A stretch of DNA of 64,000 nt from Charina bottae (taxonomy: Eukaryota; Chordata; Lepidosauria; Squamata; Charinaidae). This document shows positions 1 through 10,842 of this stretch, piece after piece (the stretch's first letter is position 1; each line of letters starts with the position of its first letter). Location of the stretch: contig JALMGJ010000006.1 of NCBI GenBank assembly GCA_023362775.1, forward strand, positions 60,264,001-60,328,000, in the 5' to 3' direction. The notes beneath the pieces are model-generated. The model did no database searches. It worked only from the letters and a program-made list of their open reading frames with translations, and was not told the origin of the DNA. Both the position numbers and the translations under genes were made by a program.

Positions 1-845
1 TAAAAATCAGCCTCACTAAAGGCTAATGCAGATCACTGACTACAGAGTTTAGTGAAAGAGAATTCCATGGGATAAAAAAACTTGAGTATTTAAATCTCAG
101 ATACACTTCTGCATTCCTCTGTTTCCTTTTTCGTTGGTAATGTTATCATAGCCTTGACCCCTCATGTCAGTATCACAGTTCTGGTATCTTCCAGCATTTT
201 AAGAAGTACATTTGTCAGCCCACTTCCAAAAGTATCGTCAATGACAATATATTCTAGAGAATGCTCTCTGACAGTCATTATGAAGGGGTATTTTCAGTGG
301 ATTCTATTTTTGTTACAAAACATACTATTAAAGCAATTTGTTCTGTATGGCTGACACCAGGTGTGCAGTGTAGAATAACAGAGTAATATCTTGCTGACTT
401 CTGATCTGCCACAATATTCAGTTTGACTTTTATTCTCAGCAAATGTATAAGTTGGAATTGTTTTTCTATGGTTGTGGTATGTATAGATTTCTGGTAACTC
501 TTCTTAGGTACTCCTGGAATACAGCATCAAATTCAGCCATCAGCTTCACAGTTTGAGGACATTTTCATTATTTGGCACATCAAGCTGATCTGAAGTGTAA
601 TACAGTGCTACGTTTTGGGTAAGAAGCATTCTCACAATGGCAACAAGTCTTTTCAGAGCATTTTGCTGGTAAAGAGGTTCTGATGCAATTTTCTCTTGAT
701 GCTAATCATCTTTAACTTTTGTTGCATCTCAGCCTCTCTCCATGTATGGAATGCTCTCTGGTGATCTGCTGCCTTTTCATGGCATGCCACATTTCTAACC
801 AGATTATTGCAGTTCTTTGTTCCTGTAGAACCCAGTGTTGCTGAA
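1..845 (-). pseudogene. Degenerate ZMYM1-like / DUF4371 hAT-derived transposase relic
   Basis: Reading the minus strand in shifting frames recovers an ordered series of blocks typical of ZMYM1-like DUF4371 proteins. These are a block like 'HEKAADHQRAFHTW' near 720-800, then 'ALKRLVAIVRMLL' near 610-650, 'EFDAVFQEYLRRV' near 490-530, 'ADQKSARYYSVIL' near 370-410, and 'MRGQGYDN' near 140-160. Order and spacing match the family, which descends from hAT transposases. Stops and frameshifts break it many times (for example the stop ending the block at 653), so it is not expressible as a protein. It runs off the left edge. The family assignment is from memory of the motifs. Confidence 0.65.
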
Positions 846-1740
846 GTATTAGACTGAAGGAATATGGAACAAAAAAAATGCAGCATTTTGGGGGGGGGGG
901 GTTGAGCTGTTTAACCATGGCTTCTCTACTTCGACATAACTGAGATTTCATGCCAGTGAAGTACTGAATAGAAACTTCCATTTGCACTGTTTTTGGGGAG
1001 CAAGAGGTTTTTTACTTACTGTGGCAAGTACAAGAAAGTCCCTCAAGCTACTGTAGCTCAGTTGGGTCTGAAATATTGGAACAGCTAGACTTAAGGCACT
1101 GAACTCTGCAGCAGCAGCACCAGTAGTAGCTGCTGCTTGTGCCTCCACTATGTTCTTCTCTGACCCCCACTCTTCTTCATGCACACGCATGGTTGCATCT
1201 ATTAGGAAGGAGATGCGGATGCTGGAGTCACTTGCACTCTGACTAGATGATCAGGCGTTTCCATGCCACTCATATCTTCCCTGAGGCCAGAAGGCTCCCT
1301 GTGAATATCTCTGCACATGCATCTCAGGGGAGTTCCTTTCTGCTAAGATAGAAAAGCTTCCTTTACTTTTTTTTAAAATGCTGCCCCAGACAGGTATTTT
1401 CTTTTGACTCCTGGTTGCTGCTCTGTGCCCTGTGTAGTGGCTCACAACTTTCAAAGAAAGGTGACAACTAAGCAAGCTGATAACACAGCCTAAAGGAAAG
1501 TTCAGCATTTTAAGGTCCTAACAGGCTCCTAGGAGTACCTCCTGATCTGTGTCTGCCTGTTCTCCTCAAGGGGTTGGGAAGCAGCAGGAAACACGGAAGT
1601 CTCTGAAAAGCTGTTGTTCATTTGTCCAGTCTCCTGAGGGTGCTCCTGAGAGGTACATAAGAGGATGCTCCTCTTCCTCTGTCTAACTACTGCTCCTGCT
1701 GCTTTATGTGATTCTTTCTCACCTCTCCTACCAGCCTATT
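846..1740. other. Intergenic, nothing recognised
   Basis: A G homopolymer lies near 890-900. Short ORFs here show no domain I recognise. Part of 846-1000 may be the decayed N-terminus of the ZMYM1-like relic. Confidence 0.4.
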
Positions 1741-2033
1741 ATGTCTATGAAGGTTCTCAGTCATCCAGGTGGAATTGTCTGTAGCTTGAGTCATGTCAAC
1801 TGGATTTCTATTTTCTCAGTGGAAACGTTTCGCTCCTTATCCAAGAAGCTTCTTCAGTCTGAGCAAAGTTAGTAAAGGAATCCTTAAATATGTTTCTAGG
1901 GTGGCTGTGTGACCTTGGACCTGTGGCTAGGTCATGGTTATTTTGAGATGTTTATTTCTAAGTCCCTTTATCATCCAAAGGATGATATTTAAGGACTCCT
2001 TTGGATGATAAAGGGACTTAGAAATAAACATCT
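1741..2033 (-). mobile_element. Penelope-like element 3' end with inverted partial copy
   Basis: 1741-1982 is clearly homologous, with scattered substitutions, to the 3' end of the Penelope element at 63.15-63.33 kb. It shares the tract around 'gtggaaacgtttc', the 'cttcttcagtctgag' block and the 'gatgtttatttctaagtccc' block. At 1946-1982 it turns into its own reverse complement at 1997-2033: two perfect 37-base arms with a 14-base spacer. An inverted partial copy next to the main copy is a usual Penelope insertion structure. A hammerhead-like motif lies at 1815-1863 on the minus strand. No GIY-YIG or RT coding remains. Confidence 0.8.
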
Positions 2034-2195
2034 TGTCCATAATTATGAAGTCATGAGGGACACACATTTGCATTAATAAAAACTATACATGATGAAGGTC
2101 CCATTCTTGTTTCTTCTGATCAAAATAATCATTGCATCTCCTTGAATACTACCCATTGATTCAAATATCTTGTGTACAAACACATGACAGATATT

Positions 2196-2450
2196 CACTA
2201 GATATAGAGCCAGTTTGGTCTAGTGGTTAAGGCAACGGTCTAGAAACCAGGAGTCTGTGAGTTCTAGTCCCGCCTTAGGCATGAAAGCTGGCTGGGTGAC
2301 CTTGGGCCAGTCTCTCTCTCTCTCAGCCCAACTCACCTCACAGGGTTGTTGTTGTGGGGAAAATAGGAGGAGGAAGGAGTATTAGGTATGTTCCCCACCT
2401 TGAATTATTTATAAAAATAACAAAGGCGGGATAGAAAATAAAATAAAATA
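2196..2450 (+). mobile_element. Sauria-type tRNA-derived SINE
   Basis: The head has a tRNA-like A box ('tggtctagtggttaagg') and a B-box-like 'gagttctagtc'. The body has 'gaccttgggccagtc' and 'acctcacagggttgttg'. The tail is 'ttgaattatttataaaaata' followed by 'aaaggcggga' and an A-rich run. This is the classic Sauria SINE layout, normally mobilised by BovB. The same family occurs reversed at 32.9 and 53.7 kb. Confidence 0.85.
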
Positions 2451-3019
2451 AATAAAAAAATCTAAGAAACTGGTTAATCTTAATAGCAGAAATATTACAT
2501 TTACTGAAAAATCACTTTATAGGTTCTAACAACAACATGAACTTGATCTTGAAAGGTGGCATTCTTCTTCTTCTTTTGATGTTATAGTTTGCATATGTAC
2601 TCAGATTGCACTCACAAGCCTGTTTTCTGAGAAATGATACAAAATGAAATCCTGTGTCACATGATCAGTTTTTCTTTTCCATCAACAGCCTCCTACACAC
2701 TTTCCAACTCTGCTCTGGGAGGTAACAAATTTTGAGAAACTGCAAGAGTTGGAAGAGTAATCCTGTCTCTCCTTTCGCTGCCAGAAATATTTGTTTAAGA
2801 AATATTTCAGTTAGCAGAAACATTCCCTTGGCTTTCATCCCAATGTGTGTTATTCTATAGGCACTGTATGGATGGTGTAAGCACAAGTGTTAAATCTAAG
2901 ATCAAGAGTACACTAGTAGCAAATAATATCTGAGTTCATCAATCTTGCTAAACTATAATAGAACTCTGCAGATTTTTGAAGGGGTGTTGTTCTTTGCTGG
3001 ATATTTTAAATATTTATAT
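2451..3019. other. Intergenic, nothing recognised
   Basis: A short CTT-rich run lies near 2566-2575. Otherwise AT-rich unique-looking sequence. Confidence 0.4.
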
Positions 3020-3130
3020 ATTCATTTATTTATTGAATATGTAGACCGGCTGCCCCATTCCAGACAACTCTGGGTGGCTTTACAGAATTAAAACAACAAT
3101 ACAGTGCAAAAAAAACCCCCACAGCAATGA
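3020..3130 (-). mobile_element. L2-type LINE 3' tail fragment
   Basis: A 'tttatttattgaat' run is followed by 'ggctgccccattccagac' and 'aactctgggtggcttta'. This is the reverse complement of the terminal segment seen in the other L2 copies here (11.85, 52.4 and 58.6 kb). Confidence 0.6.
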
Positions 3131-3548
3131 AAATAGTGACTGACTATCTGCCTCCTTGCCAATCCCTAACACTACCTGAATTCCTTCAAGGTAGCAGGTA
3201 ACGAAGCCAGTTATATCCCATAGATTTTCCTAGTCCTGAGATGCCCCCAGATATCCTTAAAAGTATTCATAGTTTCACATTAGCTTCTCTCCTCCCTCAA
3301 TGTAAGTACATAATCAGTCCAAGAAAAATATGCTGTTTATTACCACTGCTTCAGCATATACCCTACTAGACATTTTATGGACCAGGAAACCCAGATGGAT
3401 TTGGCCAAAGCACCAAGTATAACATCTAAGAATGTAGAATGGGAAGGCATTCGAAAAACAATCTATTATAGTTACCCACAGAGGTGGATCCTCAGGGCTG
3501 AAAATTTAGAGTGATAGCTCTACAATTTCCTTGGCTATATTTCAAGGA

Positions 3549-4186
3549 TCCTGGCAAATAGAAGGGGAAGAAATGGAAGCAGTGACAGATTTTATTTTCT
3601 TGGGCTCCAAGATCACGGCAGACGGTGACTGCAGCCATGAAATTAAAAGACGCTTGCTCCTTGGGAGGAAAGCTATGGCAAACCTAGACAGCATATTAAA
3701 ACGCAGAGACATCACCTTGCCGACAAAGATCCATATAGTTAAAGCTATGATTTTTCCAGTAGTAATGTATGGCTGTGAGAGTTGGACCATAAGGAAGGCT
3801 GAGCGCCGAAGAATTGATGCTTTCGAACTGTGGTGCTGGAGAAGACTCTTGAGAGTCCCTTGGACTGCAAGGAGGTCAAACCAGTCAATCCTAAAGGAAA
3901 TCAACCCTGACTGCTCATTGGAAGGACAGATGCTGAAGCTGAAGCTTAAATACTTTGGCCACCTAATGCGAAGAGAGGACTCACTGGAAAAGACCCTGAT
4001 GCTGGGAAAGACTGAAGGCAAAAGGAGAAGGGGACGGCAGAGGATGAGATGGTTAGATAGCATCACCGATGTAATGAACATGAATTTGAGTAAACTCCGA
4101 GAGACAGTGGAGGACAGGAAGGCCTGGTGCTATGGTCCATGAGGTCACGAAGAGTCGGACACGACTAAACGACTGAACAACAACAA
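3549..4186 (+). mobile_element. BovB (RTE) LINE, 5'-truncated 3' end with 12-bp TSD
   Basis: The frame 3531-4142 encodes the C-terminal part of the BovB ORF2 protein ('FIFLGSKITADGDCSHEIK', 'VMYGCESWTIRKAE', 'RRRGRQRMRWLDSITDV'). It closely matches the C-terminus of the full-length BovB at 59.6-62.8 kb. It ends in the BovB terminus 'gagtcggacacgact' and a CAACAACAA tail. A 12-bp duplication, ATATTTCAAGGA, flanks it at 3537-3548 and 4187-4198, so this is a complete insertion event with ordinary 5' truncation. Confidence 0.95.
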
Positions 4187-4198
4187 ATATTTCAAGGA

Positions 4199-5059
4199 GC
4201 AATGTAGCATTGCTGGCATTTTTTAGAATAAAGCGTTTGGCTGCAATACTGGTTAAGATGAATGAATGAATATAATTCCATTTAGTGTCAGGTCTTCTAT
4301 AAGCCAAGATGAACCACCTGGCTCAGGTAACTGATAGAGAATGTGGCCATTACCACTATTACCAGCTGCCCACAGTGCCACCTACCACATTATCATTGTC
4401 TCCTCCACCCCCCACTCCCCACCCCAGTTGTCTAAGGCTTCCTGGCCATCAGCTACCCACCTAGCGTCTGCCCACAAAAGAAAACTGGGACTAGATTTTT
4501 TTCTTCTAGCCTTGGTTCCTTTGGTTAACTTCAAATGATATTTACTGGCAGAGCAAAGTGGCTGGTTGGTAACACTTTCATGGCAGAGGTTCTCCAAAGC
4601 CATTTAGTTGCCAGTCCTCCTCTCTACAGAAAGTCCTTGTATTGTGAGATATTTGGGGTAGGGCTGTACTCCCACTACAATTTAGGAGTGCTTCTGGATC
4701 CTCAACCATTATTGGACTCTTAGAAAGGAGAAAATATGCATAATTATGGTTTATGCTAAGCACAAGGGTTAAAGCTGGACTAACCAAAGGCCGCTTCCTT
4801 TAGGACTCTGTGTACTAATTACCCCCAGTATTATTTCCAATGGCTCTGGAAAATTCTGTGTCCTTTTGATATATAGTATATGAATACTCTAAATTGTTGT
4901 ACGGTCATTTCTCTCCCCCTTCCTGTTTCTGTCTGCCTTTTATCCCATTTTGCCAGTTAACTATTTTGTTGTTTGCTGAAGTTGAATAAAGAACAAGTTA
5001 TATTTTTGTTAGCTCAACTTAATGGCAGGTAATGTTGCTTTGATCTGGATATAGGGATT
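4199..5059. other. Intergenic, nothing recognised
   Basis: No repeat family or coding signature recognised. Confidence 0.4.
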
Positions 5060-5071
5060 GATTGGGAGTGT

Positions 5072-5208
5072 AAAAAAGGTAAAGGTACCCCCCGCACATT
5101 TGTGCAGTCGTGTCCGACTCTAGGGGCCGGTGCTCATCTCCGTTTGTTAGCCGAAGAGCCAGCGTTGTCCGAAGACACTTCCACGGTCATGTGGCCGCAT
5201 GACGCCGC
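5072..5208 (-). mobile_element. tRNA/BovB-tailed SINE, truncated copy with 12-bp TSD
   Basis: The 3' half of the SINE family seen complete at 49.04 and 11.37 kb, on the minus strand: 'aaaggtaccccccgcac', 'cgtgtccgactctag', 'cttccacggtcatgtgg'. The 12-bp direct repeat GATTGGGAGTGT at 5060-5071 and 5209-5220 marks the insertion. The tRNA head is missing. Confidence 0.9.
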
Positions 5209-5220
5209 GATTGGGAGTGT

Positions 5221-6169
5221 GCTGGTTGCAAAATAATCTGGAAATTACCCACAATAATTTCCCAACAAATACCTTGTTAAACCCAGCCTCTGGGGCTTAT
5301 AAACCAGAATGCATGGCTCAGCTAGATATGTGAAAGCAGCCCCTTGTGGCTTATTCAACAAATCGTGCCAAGCAAAATCTTCGTTTAGCATGATGTTAAA
5401 CCTGTGCCTCTGTATACACCATGCTCTGTTTCCAATGGAAACTCAAGGCAGCTTGGAGCAGCAGCTTTAACTGAAAGCAATCTGTTAACTAGCAAAGCAA
5501 ATATTGTTGAAGAGATAATTGAAGACAAAGGCTCTGCATACACACACACACATACTGGCTTGGCTAAAATTATTCTAGTGGAAGATGCTCTCTGTGTTAT
5601 GTTTCTCATTTTCGGTGACACGTGTGGAAATAATGTTTTCTCCTTTTTATTTAAAAAGTTAATGCTTTGCCCACAAGAAGCAAACTCTTGATGTTCTACA
5701 GTCTTCAGAAGCACAGAGCAGGTTGGTACTGCACCCTGTTGGCCTATTGTATTATAGACAAGGCGTTGTGTATTTCACACTATACAGCTTCCCCTATTCT
5801 GACAAGTCATTTTGCAACACAAGAGATGAACAACCAGCCAACCAACCAACCTATAACCCCTTTAACCACAAGAGATTAAAGAAAAACCCTCTTTAACCTA
5901 AAATGAATGTTTGATATAGATTGGGAACAAATATGTATTAGGAGATAAAGATTGTGATTTGGTGCTGAAATCAAGATGCCTTGCTATGAATGTTTAAACT
6001 GAGAATCACAGGAAATAGTAATTAAGAAAAGTAATATGTATAAGGCTCACTTTTTTAAAGAATTAGTTTTAGTGTTGTTTAAACATGGAGAGACTGTGGC
6101 TTCATTAAGACTGGAATTTAGTCTCTGATTCCTCACTTGAGAAACCTATTCAGGTTTCTCTGTAATGCA
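5221..6169. other. Intergenic, nothing recognised
   Basis: A short CA run lies near 5540-5552. No coding or repeat family recognised. Confidence 0.4.
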
Positions 6170-6666
6170 TCTTTATACTACTAAAACTCTTGTGTCTATT
6201 TGCCTGTTTGTAACCTTCAATTGGGCGAAACGGTGCATCATAGGGTAACAATTTTTGAACCAAGGTACCTCAAATGGGCTAACTTACAGAATGTGTCCAA
6301 AATTCAGGATCCATTACTCCTGTGGGATTGAAATTTGGCAGTTGTGTCCACTTCAGCACCACCGCAGTCAGCCTCAGTCACGTGATCATCATTTCCAATG
6401 CTCCCTGCCAGTTTCCCACAAGGAAAGTCAATGGGGAAGCCGGCAGGGAAGGTTGCTCCTCCTTCCCTGGCCTTCCTGTGTTCCCACATGCATGCACCCC
6501 ATGCCCTCCTTCCCAGGCCTCCCTGTGCTCACACAAATGCACCCACCCACCAGTACCCTTCTTTCTGGGCCTCCCTGCGCTCGCATGCTCCCTGCGTCCC
6601 CTTTCCTCGGCCTTCCTGTGTCCCCCCCCACACACACAACATGTTCTTTGTTTTTTGCCATACTAG
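6170..6666 (+). mobile_element. Possible Helitron-like non-autonomous element
   Basis: The left end 'tctttatactactaaaac' followed by 'tcttgtgtctatttgcctg' looks like the 5' ends of vertebrate Helitrons (TC start, AT-rich, then CTTGTGTC). The right end at 6663-6666 is CTAG. Against it: no clear subterminal hairpin, and the base after CTAG is C rather than T. The interior is a C-rich repeat with 'ccttcctgtgttccc'-like units. Confidence 0.25.
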
Positions 6667-8521
6667 CTGGTGATTACAGGAATTGAAATCCAATATTAAA
6701 TTAGGAACTGCCATCCCAGTTTGTATTGAAGCAGTTTAGAACTACATCATTCCACAGAATGGTTGAATGGTGTTTTAATGTTTTAAGTGCCATTGGGAAT
6801 ACAGAAATTTGTGCAAAAATTCAAAAGAATAGCAAGTTGGAATATTTATGATTTTATTAGCAAGCAGGCACATAGTAGTGGGAAAATGAATAAGAAAGAA
6901 ATATTCCAGGACAAAATGTACTGCAAGTATTTTGAAGAAAACAGTGGAAAAGTCTGAATCAAGAATTGGTAGATTAAGGCATTTAGGCACTTTTTAAAAA
7001 GTGCTAATCAGAAGCACATGAGGATAGCAACATAAATGTCATTGTGGCTTTACTAGTTTGCTGCATCTGTGGAACTACTGAACCTACTGTCTCTGGAATT
7101 TTGGATGTGAATAAGGAAAAATGTGTAGATAAATACATTTTGTCAGCAGCAATCATTATAACAAGTTGATCTGTTGAACCTAAAATATGTTTTGTTCAAG
7201 TTAGATTTATGGCCTCTGTCTGTTGTCTCCTTCTAATAAGTATTTATAATCTCCACGTCTTTCTCATCTGTGAGAAAGCTGAAACAACATACTAAGAATC
7301 AAGGAGACAGATTAAGGTTCAGCTGTGTTAAGTAACAATTTATGAAGATTGCTTCTCTTTCTTCACTAGCCCACTGTTTTGTTTTTCTCCATTAATCCAT
7401 CAAGAACACCTGTTTTATGATTGTGACTTTTTATTATTGTTATTCACAGTGGCCATCCTCTTTTTTGGCAAGATTTCTTTCTTTGTATGCATGCCCATTG
7501 GCCTGTTATCCCCTTATTACAGTTCTGTACCAAACTTAGCTGTGAAAGGTGCTCTGTTCCCCATCATTTGTGCTATGGGTTTCTATCAGGAACTAAACTT
7601 GACACACTCAGTTGGTATGAATCACTTGTCATTTTTCAATATTTTCTACTTCAAATAGAACTCACATTACTCAAATGCTTGCTTTTTATAGTGATTCTCC
7701 ATGCTCCAACCCAGTTTGCTTCTTATCACCTGTAACGTTACATTTGAGAAGACAAAGTCTTTGGCCCATCATCATTTGTAGTCCTAGATATGAATAGAAC
7801 ATGACAGCTTCCCTCAGTGGCCATAATTTAAAACCAAACTTTGTAGTCATCCAGGCACTACAACTTAGCAAATTTACTGCTCATTCTTATGTAAGATTTG
7901 ATTGGAAGAGATGATTTAATATTTTTTCTTATAAGGGCTTACATTAATCATAGTTTCAATGTTTGCACCCTGAAACTAAACTTTGAACGCAAGTAGCAAG
8001 CAAACTGTAACATGATATTTCATCATATGTTTTAGTCATATCTTTATTGTTTCATACTGTTCATCTGTTCAGTTTCTACCACCACTGTTTAATAACATCT
8101 AAAAATAAACTTTTCTGGAGAGCTCATCCAACAATCACCAAAGTTTATGTTATGCAGATCTACCACTGACTACTGGCTTCTAGGAGCAGACGTCCTGTAG
8201 CTTGTATGGGCTTGAATGCTTTCTTTTTCTAGTACTATTGTGATTTTCTGTATCATTAGATTATTTCCACCCAGAATTTTTTACTACCCTGTGACTGTAA
8301 AACATATTCTTTTACCATTAATTTAACCACCCAATCACTCTACTCAGCATTATCAACAATATATATCCATAAAAGGACTCGCTAGACCTAGAGAATATAC
8401 TAGCTGAGGAAAAAGCTGGATTTAGAAATGGCCGCTCTTTTTTGTTGTTGGAGGTCCCAGCAAATCAGCATGCCTCATTAGCAAGTAGATGAGTGCTCTA
8501 GGATGACTCTCTCTGCCATAG
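6667..8521. other. Intergenic, nothing recognised
   Basis: AT-rich sequence with no repeat family or coding region I can support. Confidence 0.4.
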
Positions 8522-8611
8522 CTTTCCAAACTGTGTGTCGCGACAAACTCTGTGTCGCAACACATTAGTGTGTCACGACAAAACCCGGAAATGCTGATGG
8601 CACGTCGCACC
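8522..8611 (+). mobile_element. hAT MITE fragment (GCTTTCCAAACTGTG family)
   Basis: The segment begins 'agctttccaaactgtgtgtc' and carries 'gtgtcacgacaaaacccgg', matching the left end of the complete copies at 48.66 and 52.99 kb. It is cut short and abuts an L2 3' end at about 8612. Confidence 0.75.
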
Positions 8612-8925
8612 CGCCCTATGGAATATCTTGCCCCCAGAGGTGAGGCGGGCGCCCTCGCTCCTGGACTTCCGGAGGTCTTTAAAGACCTGGTTCTGCCACC
8701 TTGCTTGGGACAAAGGAAGTAATAGTTCCTCCTGGGGGTGGTTGGCTTAGTGGTGTCCTCCTTTTAAGATCTAAAAATCCATCATTTGGATTTTTACTAT
8801 TTATTATTGGATTGTATTTTAAGATTTATAGGTTTTTAGTTTTAATATTTTATTGTAAACTGCCCAGAATCTACTTTTGTAGAGATGGGCGGTGATAAAT
8901 TTGACAAATAAATAAATAAAATATT
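8612..8925 (+). mobile_element. L2-type LINE 3' end
   Basis: The 5' part reads as the C-terminus of the L2 polyprotein ('cttgcccccagaggtgagg', 'ttccggaggtctttaaagac') matching the ORF at 12.04-14.3 kb in the other orientation. It continues into the L2 3' UTR ('actgcccagaatctac', 'gagatgggcggtgataaat') and an AAATA tail. Confidence 0.85.
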
Positions 8926-9112
8926 TCCCTTATATTTAACAACCCTTTCTTTTTGTCACTTTAAAAATTACAGTTCAGTGGCAACTTTTAGAGACAATCT
9001 GAGGGCTGCACACAGCCTGGGGCCTCAGATGTACACTTTGGGTCACCCATGCACACAGTCTGATCTTACTGTGCTTTTGGACTGCAGCCACGTGATGTTC
9101 ATAGCAGCCTTA

Positions 9113-9262
9113 TGGAAGTGATTTGTCATTGTCACCTTCTGCAATTATTTTTTATTCCCCATTCTTGCCAGCAGCCTTTAAATTCCCACATGGTTCCCCA
9201 TCCAAGTACTAATCAGGCACAACCTGCTTAGGTTCCAAGCCCAGACAAGATCAGCAGATTCT
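9113..9262 (-). mobile_element. 5S-rRNA-derived SINE fragment
   Basis: The run 'ccccatccaagtactaatc' then 'aacctgcttaggttccaag' is the reverse complement of the internal control region of 5S rRNA, with substitutions. The upstream part ('tttgtcattgtcaccttc') is shared in kind with the copy at 10.65-10.84 kb. It is a decayed 5S-headed SINE or retropseudogene, not a working 5S gene. Confidence 0.6.
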
Positions 9263-9505
9263 GCTCCTGCAGAGAGAGAAGTGGCTGGGAGTGGAGTAGT
9301 TAGAAACTTTATTTCTTTCTGACATTTCTATTGTCATTTGTTTAAAAGATGGTCACTTTTTAGAGTGAGCAGTAAAGAATCAAAGAGAGTGAAGAAATCA
9401 GAGCAATTGTAATTAGATTTGCCCAGCAGTTGCTCCCTTGCCAGTAACCAGTTGACCAAACTAGGACTGGTCACAAAGCAGCATCTAATTCATTACTCTC
9501 TAAAG

Positions 9506-9585
9506 CACTGTTTCCCCATGCTGGCTGGGGAATTCTGGGAGTTGGAGTCCCCATGTCTTAAAGTTGCTGAGGTTGAGAAACACTG
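9506..9585. mobile_element. Short palindromic hAT MITE with 8-bp TSD
   Basis: An 80-bp element starting CACTGTTTCC and ending GAGAAACACTG, with 'ctgggagttggagtcc' inside. It is flanked by the 8-bp duplication CTCTAAAG at 9498-9505 and 9586-9593, the hAT target length. Partial relatives lie at 52.07 and 54.54 kb. Confidence 0.85.
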
Positions 9586-10136
9586 CTCTAAAGGATTACT
9601 TGGAATTATCCAAAAGTCCATATGTCTCACTGTTGGGATTATCAGGAATCAACTCAGCATTGTCTCACAAGCATAAAGGAGGGGCTTTTCTAGTAAAACG
9701 TATCTCTACTGTGTTTGTGGGATGTTCCTGAGTCACCTGACTTCCGCTTCCTGCTTCTTCTTGGTCTTGGAGAGTCAGTCTCCATTTTTTCCTCTTCCAG
9801 CACAAACGTACAAGCAGGAGGGCCGCTAAAAATGCGGGTCTCATCCAAATATCTCGCTTGCACGCACCGGAGATTATTAAGTGGTTTTCTACAATGAATC
9901 TACTTGTAACCAGATCTACAGAATAAATGTAAGCTATCTTTATTTTTCTTCATCTAACTAATGTGTGAAGACTGGATTTATTTCTGAACGCAATTAAGCT
10001 TTATGTGCAAGTCTTCCTTGGGTACACACTTCTACTCTGCAAGATTGTTGTTTGCTGCTTGGAGTTCTTTTACTAACCTTTAACACTCCAACTCTAACGG
10101 ATTACTTGGAATTATCCAAAAGTCCATATGTCTCAC
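9586..10136. repeat. LTR-like segment between 45-bp direct repeats
   Basis: 9586-9630 and 10092-10136 are 45-base direct copies differing at one base (a/c at the seventh position). Between them, 9631-10091 (461 bp) begins TGTTGGG and contains an AATAAA at 9922-9927. It looks like a solo LTR, but the 45-base repeats are far too long for a normal target duplication and the right end does not show a clear CA. The cause is not resolved. Confidence 0.5.
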
Positions 10137-10648
10137 AATCTACCAGATGTCGTCTAAAATTTCAGAACAATACTCTGGCAGGCATCTCTTGCCTGAAAAT
10201 CCACTTGGATGGATTTTCTTGGCTTATGAGCACCAAAAGAGGACCAGTGAAATCTCTTCTGAAAGAAAATTCCATGCTAGGAAATTTCTCTGGTTCAAGG
10301 CAGAAACAAACCACATTCACTTGATGAGCTACAGTAAGCCAGGTCATTTAAACAAGTAAGTACATCATGTGAACAAAATGTGACTAAAGCAGAGTACCTT
10401 AATCACACTTGGTATTCAAAGTTACTCACTCATTTAATAACTTGTTCTAAGCTCCACATGTCATTGTGACTTTGAAGGTAGGTTATTTTAAAGTTAGCCC
10501 TATCTTTTGGATACAAAGACATGAGCTGAAACCTACATTAATGAAGGTGCTTGAGCCATCTTGTCTTTGTTTTACTTTTTGTACAGACTAGTGTAGTCTT
10601 GTTTTAAATGTTACCAAGAGTAGACAAAGGTAAGGTAAGTCTCCTTCA
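10137..10648. other. Intergenic, nothing recognised
   Basis: Open frames of 70-90 codons overlap at 10.05-10.36 kb, but show no family signature. Confidence 0.35.
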
Positions 10649-10842
10649 AGTCCTGGGTGATTTTATAGACACACCAATGTAGTTGTCTTGGCAGTAACTG
10701 TCTTGGATTGCTGTTGCTTTCTTCCATGGGGTTTTTGGACTTCCCCTTCTCAACTACAGCCCTGATAGTTCCTGAAAGTTTCCCATCCAAGTACTGATTA
10801 GGTCTGGCCCTGTTTAGATTCAAGATCAGTTAAGGTCTCAAT
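10649..10842 (-). mobile_element. 5S-rRNA-derived SINE fragment
   Basis: It carries 'tttcccatccaagtactgat' and 'ccctgtttagattcaagatc', a mutated reverse complement of the 5S rRNA internal promoter. It is a second member of the family at 9.1 kb. Confidence 0.6.

Noticed and set aside
3542..4081. 179-codon frame antisense to the BovB fragment
   Set aside because: Shadow of the sense BovB frame; the same shadow recurs at 61867-62439 over the other BovB.
9200..9262. Possible 5S rRNA gene on the minus strand
   Set aside because: Only part of 5S is present, with many substitutions, fused to a non-5S repeat body.
10052..10359. Overlapping 70-90 codon frames that might be a host exon
   Set aside because: They cross the 45-bp direct repeat and show no domain or matching splice sites.
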